DNA from: Euleptes europaea
Taxonomy: Eukaryota; Chordata; Lepidosauria; Squamata; Sphaerodactylidae
Assembly: GCF_029931775.1 (NCBI RefSeq)
Contig: NC_079320.1
Location: 59,413,521 to 59,477,520, forward strand
Length of the DNA: 64,000 nucleotides
Reading direction: 5' to 3'
Positions within the stretch are counted from its first letter, which is position 1; every line of letters begins with the position of its first letter. The notes under the pieces were generated by a model. It did no database searches, was not told the DNA's origin, and saw only the letters and a list, made by a program, of their open reading frames with translations. The translations under genes and the position numbers were made by a program. Below, one piece after another: positions 30,201-42,200 of this stretch.

Positions 30201-33200
30201 CTCGTACAAAAATTACAGCATTTCAGAGCAGGTCTCCAGTGCTCAGGTGGGAAAACTTTTCCTCTACAGCATGTTCTAGGCAACAAAGCATGACTAATGC
30301 AAATTAAGTAACACCACATCATCAAACTTACAAGGTCTGACAGTATTGGATATGTTCCAGAATCTCTTCATTATCGTGCATTTCAAGTGCTTGCTTTCTT
30401 GTATGTAGCCTTTCTTGGAAGTCCTTTGAACTACTCATTCTGGTGAAATTGGGGGGGATGAAAGAAAATGTTACCAACATATACATGTTATACAGTATGA
30501 CAGAAATTATGTGATTGACGGCCAACTGGCCATGCTGACAATGTCAGATTCATTTCATGAATGTTCAGAGATCCAGGTTTATCTTGGCATATGTTGGTCA
30601 TTGCCAAATTGTGACTGACAACATTCACAAGTATATCTCCAACACATGGGGAAATGTACATCTATTTTAAAACAGTCACAAAATGTGCTCAGGATTATCG
30701 ACATCCTTTTGAGATTGCCAACAATCACAATATTTCAAGCATTCATATTGTATTGACCTATAATATATAAGATATCAACATGCCTCAGTTCCTTCTCTGT
30801 GTCATGCTAAAGTTTTAATTTACAGAAGAACTGCCCTGGGGTGGTCGCTGTGTGATGAATTGGCATCAGCGATGCCCTACACAGAAAAGTAATGCGAAAG
30901 GTGTTATGCCAAGGTCCATCATCTTATAAAATGGCCTGTGTTGACCAAAGGGACTGAGAATGAATACAGAAATGGCTTTTTGTGTGTGTGTGTTTTTGTT
31001 TTTTGCAGAGATTTAGTGGAATTCTAAAACACTATGGGCTCCTGTACATTCGCACTTATCTCCCTGGTGCTGTGCATGGCGTGACTTGGTTCTTTGGGAG
31101 GCTGGCATTGTCACTGGAACAAAGTTTTAGATTTCCCATATAGAATTATGAAAATATATCAGAATTGTTTACTGAATCCACCTACTCCAGAATTCTGCTT
31201 TAACAGGGACAAGTCAGATGCCTCTAAGAAGTTCACAAGCAAGATAGAACGATGATAGCCAACACTTAAAATATTTGTTCCCTCAGGTGTATTGTTTCGG
31301 AACATGGAAACTGTATTCCTAGCTGTCACAGTAAATACTCTTCCTGTCTAACCCTCTCTGAAACCATCTGAATTAGTGGCCATCCCCATGTCTTGTGATT
31401 CCATAAAGAGGGAGTAAAACAAGGCATATTATCCATCAGTTGATTTCTTGGGGTTTTGAATCTCTATGGTCTTCATACGACACTAGTCAAGTCTAACAGC
31501 ATCTAGCATCCTGAACTGGGCCTTGTATTTATCATCCACTCAAAGAACAAGTAATGTGGCTGACCTGTTGAACTGGTTGATAACAATTTTCTGAAAATTA
31601 TTGCAAAGGCGCTCAAGGTAGTAAGCATGGGCTCTGTTGCTGACGGGACTGATTCCATCTCTTCCCCAGACAACATTCTTTGTATAGATATTTGTGTGAC
31701 GAAGCTGTAAAAACAAATCCTGTCATCCACATCAACCATCAAAGCAAGCAAACAATTTACTGAACAGGTTACCTGTTGAGCAAAACTGTCCTCATCAAAG
31801 ACATTCGGAATGCCAGAGTGAGGTGTGTTCCACCGAGGAACAGAGCAAGAATGACTTACACCATTCTGATGTTCTGCATTTTAAAATCTTTCAGACTTTT
31901 ATGATGTATTCCTAAGCATCTGTTCCCCCCCCCCCCCGCAAAAAATAAGTTCTATTTTAAATCCTCTTATTAGGCCCACCCAGATGTTACTATGCAGTAT
32001 TTGAATGTTTGAGTTAACGCAGAACTCCACTTATGGCCTCTTGTTCAAGTGGGGAAATTAATGCTTCTCAGCAAAGATTTTTTGTTTAAGATGATAAATT
32101 GAGCTATTAAATTGAGCATGCAGATTTAAAGAATAGGGCTGAAAGAATTGGAATTAAAATAACGGAAATGAAGACAAGAAATGGAGGGAAAAAACCCTAA
32201 GTGTATATAATAATATTTTAAAATTATATTTGGGGGAAAAATAGTCAGACCACCACTAGAAGGTGAATGGCTCTATATGCTGGCAGAATATTATGTAAAA
32301 GAAGAGTGACAAATTGTGTTGTGGTTTGGGGCAGATTAGGTAAAGAATACTTCCAATATGATTCCAATACGAAGCACAAGAAACATTGCCCGGAGCAGCT
32401 ACCCTGCACAATCCAAAAGATGTGCAAAAAGACACATCCTTTATCATTTTGGAAAGGACGCTATATATGCCACCCAGAGCCCCTTGGAAAAGAACCAAGT
32501 ATCTCTGACCTACCCTGGAATGAATGCTTTCCACAAAGTCCTGATGTGCGTCCTGCTTTCTTTTGTTGATCTGTGGTTTATGTGGATGAATGTCAATATA
32601 TTTGGATGCCTGTTTACTTGACAGGTTACACTGCAGGTCAATGATGTTTCTTTTGAAACAGTGGCAGTGATCCTCGCAAGATCCTTGGACCTGGAATCCT
32701 TGATCCACTTCTCGTTGCAATACTTGCAAAACAGAAGTAATTCTCTTTAAGCACCTGGAACAAACCAGTTCTCCCCCACCACTCCAGAAACAATATAGTA
32801 GTTACTGCCAATGCAGTCACAAACAGAGTTAGTTACACCCTTCTAAGTCCATTGAATTCAATGGATTTCACTGTGAAGTATTTTGAACACGTTTTGTGTT
32901 TCTTTTTCACCTGTTTTGAGCAATGTGGTGGCAGCTTCTTGGTCAAGAGCAACTGGAACATATTCTTGAAATATCTTACATAGTTTCTCGAAAGATATCA
33001 ACCATTTGTTCTTAGCCTGTTGCCTGCGAGCAGAATCCTTACTAAAGATGTCTTGGTATACTGTGCTGTGCAGACAACATGAAATGCACAAACAGTGAGA
33101 AAAGGGTGAAAAAGATACTCTGCTAACCTCAAAATGTACAACTCAGTAGCCCCATGTGATACCAAAAGCAGCCCTTGACAGTGGTCCCACCAGGGTCTAA

Positions 33201-36200
33201 GCATGGTGGGCGGGGAACTGATACACTTTGCTTGGGTCCACACCCCAACCCCATTACCATAACAAATATTTGTCATTTAAGAAATAAAATAGGTTAGCTT
33301 TCTGTTGTGTATGTAATTAGTAGGCAAGAAAGCAGGGGGAAAACTTGGGAGCTTGAGTCCCCAACGAAGGCTCCTAAACCCTGCACGCGCTATTGGCCCT
33401 AGCCGGCGCACCCCATTGGCCCTAAGCCGGGATGTGCCATTGGCAACCCGGGGGTTGTTCCCCCCTATCACGGATTGAGGGGAGTGGCCGCAGGCGGCCA
33501 AGGGGGCATATAAGCGGGACCGGTTTTCACAGTTCCCTAGTTCTGTTCTTCACTACAATAAAGTGTTGTTGTTGGAACTCCGTCTTGACCTCGTGTGTCC
33601 TCCCCACGCGGACTTAACACTTTCCTAACTCATGAGATTTTAATGTGTAGAACTGGATGAGGGGGTTATGTTACAAGTTTGTACTGGGCCCAGATAAATT
33701 ATGTTTGGGCCCTGCGTCCCACTCCCAAAGCACTTGTACGCAGACAGAAGGAACATGGGGCTTTGGATCAAGAAAACAAAAATGCCGCCAGCCTTCATTG
33801 CCACAGGGTTGCCAGGTCCCTCTTCGCCACCAGCGGGAGGTTTTTGAGGCAGAGCCTGAGGAGGGCAGGGTTTGGGGAGCGGAGGGACTTCAGTGGCAAA
33901 GAATTCAAGTGGCCATTTTCTCCAGGTGAACTGATGTCTATCCGCTGGAGATCAGTTGTAATAGCAGGAGATCTCCAGCCACTACCCGGAGATTGACAAC
34001 CCTACCACAACTGCTCGGTAGCGATGCACTGGGGTGAGCGAGGTCACCCTCCGAAGCACAGGGCGCTTCTTTGGGACAAAGAGAATTTTAATCTCACTGC
34101 ATGAGATTAAGGTTTGCATCAAGAAAGAGAGTTTTAAATATCAGGATTAATACATGACAGAAAACTGTGTGATTGGTAACATTTAAAAACAAACCGAATG
34201 GGCTGAAGCCTGTAATTTGCAGGAATGCAATTTTCATCCAAACGGTACCACTCATCGAGAAGCTGCAGTTCTTCCTCATATTCAGTGACAGTCTTCTGTG
34301 TGGGTGGAGAATCAGTAGCAAAATCCTGCTCATTTGATTCATATTCCTCCTTGATGGGGCTCTCAGCTTCATGTTCTTTGGGCGATGAGAGATCAAGGCT
34401 CAGGACATCTTGGCGAACTTCACTTTGAATTTCATCTTTTTTTCCCATTAGCCCTTCTGTGTTCAGACTACCAGACAAGACCTGGCTTGCTTTTTTCATA
34501 CTCAGTTCAATAGTGTCTTTGACGGCCTCAAAATGTTCCTTGCTTATTATATCTGGGATGCACGGGTCATCATGCTTTTGCCCAATGAAAACCTAAAATG
34601 GGGGGGGGGTGTAGAGGAAACTGATTTCTAGACAGCAGACAATACATTGTTCTATAAAGCCAGTGGTGTTCTATACTGAGTCTGTTACTAGAAAAGCAAC
34701 CTAGGCTGTATCCACATGGGGAAGATTCTCTTTCTGCATTCTTTGCTGCTGTGAATGCAGAGACATATGCATTGGCAAAAAAGTTTCCACATGGGCGTCT
34801 TCTGCGTCCCCCCCCTTTCTGCCATTTCCCCCCTCAGGCCACCAGAGAGTTTTTTTGAGGGTTTTGAAAAACGGGTAATAGCTATAGCACTATAGCAATT
34901 ACCATTTTTTTAAAAAACCCTCAAAATGTCCTTCATTTACATAGTGGTGGAAACCATAGAAACATAGAGTTGGAAGGTACCTCCAGGTACCTCCAGGGTC
35001 AGCTAGTCCAATTCACAACTACCTGCTCCCACACCCCAGTGCCCAGAAGATGGCAAAAAACCTCAAGGATGGCAACCTCAAGGGGCAGATGGAAGGAATA
35101 TGGCACTAAGCCTGGAGAAAAAGCAGGTTTGGAAAATGGCAAACTGGGGAATGGGCAATTGCATCAAGATTAGAGCATGACATTTTAAGGATGCTCCCCC
35201 AGACAAGTGTTCCAGCTTGGAAGTGAAAGTGGACAAAAACCTCTGTGTGGAAGAAGCCATGTAACCAAATGTTACCAGACAAGATCTATACATTTAAAAA
35301 GTACATTAATCTATACATTTAAAAAAGTAGTATGTGACTCTAATTTTATCTTCTGTACACTTGCTTTGTAGCGTGAATGGTTCATCAAACAGGAAAAGCA
35401 ACCCCCTCCCAAATAAAAAAAAATAAACTATTTGCATGTCAACTTACCACAAAGGTTTGGAATCCTAACTCCTGGCACTTCCTCAATGTCTTTATATGCA
35501 AGGAAGCCACATGGTGATCGTTAGTGATTCCATCTTTTATTCCCCACCTCAGGTCCAGCATGCGGAAGTCATAACCTCTCTTTTTACAATAGCTGTACAA
35601 CCAAGGAAAGGACTTTTCCATTAATGCATTTCTCTCAACCTCTGAATCTGGTTCAAATAACAAAGCACATCAACAAGTTTATTAAAACTGATTACATTCT
35701 AAGAACAAGCAACTTATTGTCTTTCTGTGTGGAAGCTTTTACTCAAGAAGAGTGATACAGCTGGAACTTCACGAATCTGCAGGGTTGTGAGTGGAGCTTC
35801 CTAGTAAGTACTATCTTTAATCTTTCACAGTACCTCTGGGAAAGAGGTTTGGAAACTTTTTGTACTAGTCTGCAAGCATCTGTTTAACGAAGTGAGCAGG
35901 ACAATACAAATGTATGTGTTAAACATGGGTGGGCAGGGAAGTTGGAATGGCTCAAGAACAAGCCAAGCAGAATGGCCTCTGCATTATTACAATGGCCAAC
36001 AATGGTAGTGCAGGGTAGGCAAGTTTAGAGCTGACACCAGTCATTGTTGGAGGAGGAGGAGGAGAAGAAGAAGAAGAAGAAGAGTTGGTTTTTATATGCC
36101 GACTTTCTCTACCACTTAAGGAAGAATCAGAATCAGAATCAAACCAGCTTACAATCACCTTCCCTTCCCCTCCCCTCCCCACAACAAATACCCTGTGAGG

Positions 36201-39200
36201 TAGGTGGGGCTGAGAGAGCTCTAAGAGAGCTGTGACTAGCACAAGGTCACCCAGCTGGTTTCATGTGTAGGAGTGGGGAAAACAACCCAGTTCACCAGAT
36301 TAGCATCTTCCACTCATGTGGAGGAGTGGGGAATCAAACTCGGTTCATCAGATTACAGTCCACCGCTCCAAAGCACCGCTCTTAACCACGCCAATGCTGG
36401 CTCTCTGAGTCTGAGCCAAGTAGCTCCTGACATGATGGAAGATTTCCTGGGGTTTGGCTGTGCTGTTTCTGGCTGCCAGTAGCCCTCCAGGGCAGAGGCC
36501 CACCAGAAACCTTCCCTGTAAGTTAAATGGCCAGCCAACGAAAAACACTTATTCTTTCAGTTCACTTTCACTTCTCTTAAAAACCAATGCATGTCTCTAA
36601 ACTCACTCTTTGAACCCCTGAACTTGTTGCCTTCAGAGTTACATGGATCCCAACCTGTTTTTTAAAGTAATCGATAAAACAATTGGAATAAAATAAAACA
36701 TCCTCATTTTGCATAACTCTCTTGTGTGGTGGTAGAAAGTGCCGTCAAGTGACAGTTAACTTATGGTGACCCCATAGGGTTTTCAGAGGTAAACGTTCAG
36801 AGGTAGTTTGCCATTGCCTGCCTCCGCGTCACACCCCTGGTATGTCTTGGAGGTCTCCCATACAAATACTTGCTAGGGTTGAGGCTGAGAGTGTGTGACT
36901 GACCCAAGGTCACCCAGCAAGTTTCTACAGCAGAGTGGGGATTCGAACCTGGGTTTCCCCGATCCTAGTCCGACACCTTAACCATTAGACCACATTGGCT
37001 TTCTAACTCTCTTGTAAAGGTAAAGGTTCCATGTGCAAGCACCGGGTCATTCCTGACCCATGGGGTGACGTCACATCCCAATGTTTCCAAGGCAGATTTT
37101 GTTTGCGGGGTGGTTTGCCTGTGCCTTCCCCAGTCATCTTCCCTTTACCCCCAGCAAGCTGGGTACTCATTTTACCAACCTCAGAAGGATGGAAGGCTGA
37201 GTCAACCTTGAGCCGGCTACCTGAAACCGACTTCTGTCGGGATCGAACTCAGGTAGTGAGCAGAGCTTTTGACTGCAGTACTGCAGATTAACACTCTGCG
37301 CCACGGGGCTCTTGGGGGTACTCTCTTGTACTGACATTTTATTGGGAGTACTCTCTTGTACTGACATTTTATTCCAATCCCCATATTTGAATTTTCTGGT
37401 TTCACAACTTGTACCTTGATATCCTCCACAAATATAGACCATAAAGATTTTCTTTTTGGAGAAACATGGCAAATTGATCAATCCTCTAATTACAGCTCTG
37501 TTTGTATTGCTGTCTGGAGGGCTGTGTGGATAACACCTCATATTTTTAGATATGTCTTGGTTTCGCAGCAATAGAACACTGAAGGGTTTTTGTTTTTCAG
37601 TCTGATTTTGCATATAAGGTGTAGTTAAAGATAAGGGACTGCAGTGAACAGCTTTGTATTCTCCATCTGTTGAGTCATTTACATTTGATAACACAAGAGA
37701 ACCCGGTGGATCTATCATGCTTCTGTTGATTTTCTTTTCATCAGTAGTCTCAGAGTTTTCAACGTGATGGACTTCATCCCTTGTTTGTGTTTGGAGGAGC
37801 TGGGTTTTTGCAAGCATTGATCTCTGTGATTCTGCATTCTTTGGTATGGAAATTAATTCTCTTTCAGTCAATGCAGTAGCTTCATCCCTATCCAGAGATT
37901 CATCCGAGTAGACACTGTATGTTGCATAGTGGTGTTGGACATCCTCTGTAATTTTTACTTCAGGCTAAAGAACAGAATAAACCACAATACCCTTTGTAAA
38001 ATAACTAATTAATTGAATTAATTGTTGATATGTATCGATGAACATGCATTTCTGTAACCTAGACACATTATCAACTGTCCATTGCTTTCAGTAAAGGTCC
38101 CCTGTGCAAGCACAGGGTCATTCCTGACCCATGGGGTGACGTCACATTCCGAAGTTTACTGAGCAGACTATGGGGTGGTTTGCCAGTGCCTTCCCCAGTC
38201 ATCTTCCCTTTACATCCAGATCAGTTGTAATAGCAGGAGATCTCCTGCTACTACCTGGGGGTTGGCAACCCTAATTCAGTATGGATTCTGATGTTGAGAG
38301 GGGGAAACTGATGAGCTTTAACTATTGGGAGTAGAAACTAGAAGTTGATGCCACGAGACAACACAGAGGCTTAAGAAAAAGCATGATAAGATTAAATATA
38401 CGAAATGCTACGAATGCAAGTGGTGTGCATAACAACTGGATAGCAACCATAGGGTATAAAGAAGAAGTATCTTCCTGAGCTAATTACTAAAAAGTGGCTA
38501 TGCATGAAACTATATAATGGCTTGAGACAGAACACGCCTTGTGGATTAAAATCACAATCTGTGTCCCTATTTCTCTGACCCATTTCTTACAAATGAGGAA
38601 ATAAACCTGTGTCTGGAGTCTCTACCACTTTGGATTGCAGATGGGGATTCACATGATTGAATGCTCCCCTATACAAACAGGAAAAATCCTGCACACAAAA
38701 AAAAGCTGGCAAGGAGCGGTATTCCAGTCTAGACCTTTCCTGGACACGGCAGTTTTCTCATTGCGGACACATGGACACATGAAGCTGCCTTATACTGAAT
38801 CAGACCACTGGTCTATCACAGGCAGTATTGTCTACTCAAGACAGGCAGCGGCTCTCCAGGGTCTCAGGAAGAGGTCTTTCACATTACCTCCTACCTAGTC
38901 TTTTCAACTGGAGATGCCGGGGATTGAACCTGGGACCTTCTGCATTCCAAGCTGATGCTCTACCTCTGAGCCACAGTCATATTTTATTTTGGGGGAGACA
39001 CATGTCATCATGTGAGCTCTGGCCTGCTGTATGATACACAGACAAGGAAGAGGTTTGCCTTTCAATCTGTAAAGAACTGGGCATCAGTCATCTTACCTTT
39101 CGATGAAACATCTCTGGATTTCTCAGGTGTGATTGCCTTCTACCCTCCAATTCTTGGCTTAAACTCTTAGTAAGGTAGGAATGCATGTGGCGCTATGGGC

Positions 39201-42200
39201 AAAGCAAAGCAGATGTGTTAGGAGCAGTGCTTTCCAACTCTTCTGAAAACGAGGAAAGACAAATAATCACCTACCTTTAAGTGTGTCCTGACTTGCAAGT
39301 CCGTTTCTTCACTTACTTTCATATATGGTATATGCCAATGACATCTTTGTTTCTAGAGGTAATTTGATAAATAAATTAAAAGCAATTCCTTATCAGTAAA
39401 CTTTTTCAATACTTTGTTCTAAGCGGCTGCTGTGATAAGAAAGTTTCCTTAGTGCAAATTTGGGATTGGATCCAGCCCGCTTTTTTTGTTCAATCTCACC
39501 CAATTCTTCTCCTTATGACAGCACCTTCCTGTTGGAAGTGAAGGACTTTGTGCTGTCTTTTAACCTCAGACTCCAGAGGGGGACAAGACTAGTGAGTCAG
39601 AGGGATAGAGGGGACAAGACACTGGGTCATCCTTTCTCTACTGCTCTGAACTATCCCTTTGATGTGTAGATTGCTACTCTTAGGGAAACTTCCTTCCTTC
39701 CTGTTTCTTCCTCACCTCCTCACACACACTGGCACCTCTTCTCCATCTTGCCACCATGAGGGAAGGACGCAAGTCCTGGCTCTCCCTCCCTCCCTCCATC
39801 CTAGTTAGTTAGAATAGATAGGGAACTATATTTTACTTTATCCCATCCAGAAACTGATTTCCTACAATAAATGAAGTATATTAGTTAAATAGACAAAAGG
39901 CTCCTAGCAATTTTGTTCCTGGCACACACAGTGGTTTGGATGAGCTTCTCCTGCGCCCAATAGCCTTTGTGCACTCTGCTAATTTAACAAGGATTTGGGC
40001 ATAACGAAGCCCTCATAATCCAACACTTCCTCCCACATTGCTTTTGTCCATGCAGGTCCCATGATCCACAGCATAGTATTCTTGGTGGTCAAAGAGGACT
40101 CAATTCTCTCTTCTTCACCTTTGGAAAACTGATTGGATCCAGCCCTCAGACTGCTGCCTCTGCCCAAACCTGGCATTACGAGCCTTTTCATAATGCCCGT
40201 CTGGTGCAAATTCAGTTGTTGTTTTCCTTTCAGACTGTCCTCCTACTTCCTAGCAACCGTGAAGTAATTATAGAGCCTTTTCGAATGGCTATGTGACATC
40301 ACCACTGAGGAAAATTAGTTCACAGGGGAGAGGGATATGGCCTGATTGCCCTCACTAATAATCAGCTTGGTTTACCCTTCATAACATCACCACCTAGGCA
40401 AACGCAGATTGCCATGTGGTGATGTTGCTGTTATTTGGATGAAAAAGGAAGACTTGGAAAGTAGAAAATGGCCCTAAAGCAGCAACCAGTTCATGCTGCG
40501 AACGTCAGTGGACAGGCATCAAAACTCCAAGCTTTCGGGGAACTTTCAGGACAATTTATGAGCTCTCCAAAAGTTCCTTTCTCCCACCAAAAATTTGAAG
40601 AGCGTTTTGCTGAAGTCTTAATTGCACACTTTTGCTGATACAGATATGTGTTGAGTGTCCAGTTTGTGCAAGTTTACTTGTAGTGACAGTTGTATTTAAA
40701 ACACTGAAATTAACATAAATTATAAATTTAATTCATGAAGATGAGATTTTCATGCTGAGAATTCTTAATTAGGAATAATCAATGCTTCCCTTTATGAAAC
40801 AAAAAAGATGATTGGTTCTTCTTGAAATTACTTCTGTAAATAAGGTTATGGCGCAACTAGGTTGCACCAAATAAAGATTGGATTTGTAGTAAATCCACAT
40901 TATCCTCGCTGCTTACTTAATCCTTTATTTATTTTATAAATTTTTATTATTTTTTATAATAAAAATAAAAACATACAAATACAAAGAAAAAGAAAATACA
41001 AAAGAGCACTTACACATCAGTTAAAATTGCTTAATGTAGTAATAAGTTACCAAGTTCACAGTGCCCTAAAAAACCACCACCCACCTTAATACAGTGTCCC
41101 ATCACCACGATGAACTTCCGGAGAAGTGTTATGACAGTTTTAAAAATAAGTATAATAATAACATTATAAAAAATCTTAACCACTTATCTGTAACTCATTA
41201 ACTAAATTAGTAAAATTCTTTTTTGCCAGTTTGTCCCAAAATGCGACGGCCTTTGACCATGTTTTCTTGAATTCTTCCATATCCTTCCCATGTAGGGAGT
41301 CTGTTAATTTGGCCATCCGCATATACATCCATAGTTTCTCTCTCCAGTCAATAATTGAAGGTTTATTTACTTGCTTCCAGGTTTTAGCTATTGTAATTCT
41401 TGCTGCTGCAAAACTATATTGACATATGACTCTATCACTTCTATCCATTTTATCTTTAGGTATTCCCAATAGACAAAAGGATGGGTCTTTTTTTACTTTA
41501 AAGTTAATCAAATTATTAGTTTCATGTAATACTTTTCTCCAAAATCCTTTTATTTTTTTACACATCCACCATGCATGCATAAATGTTCCTTTTTCATTTC
41601 TACATTTCCAACATAGATCTGAATCTCCTTTTTTCATTTTACTTATCATAACAGGGGTAATATACCATCTATAAAACATTTTATATAGATTCTCTCTTAT
41701 TTCATTAGTAATTGTAAATTTATATTCTTTTTTTCACAATTTCCCACATATTTCCAAATCAATATTATATCCTAACTCCTTCATCCATTTCACCATGACT
41801 GGTTTAATCCTTTCTTGTTCTAGATTCACTTCAATTAATAGTTTATAAATCCGTCCTATCAATCCTTTATTTCCCTTATTTAATATAATTTCTAATTTGG
41901 ATTTATTTTAATTAAATCCCTTCAGCTTATCTTTATTAAATATATCTTTTAATTTATAATACATAAACCAATCTTTTATTTTAAGCTCTTCTCTACTCTT
42001 CAACAACCAAAACCCTTCCCTACACTCTGTAATCTCTCTATAAATATCCATATCTAAATTTAATTGTATACCTCTCTTCATAAAAGCTTCTAGTGGATTA
42101 ATCCAACCTGTGGTTTTATTTTCCAAAAATCCTTTATTTTTTCCAAATTCTAAATAAACCAACTATGATAACATGAGAATTAAATTATTTATTTACTTTC

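Noticed and set aside
37167-37414. Extension of exon 5 into a longer open frame
   Set aside because: The frame continues only into a tandem duplication and a Sauria-type SINE, while a donor at 37414 joins in phase to the DUF4062 core exon.
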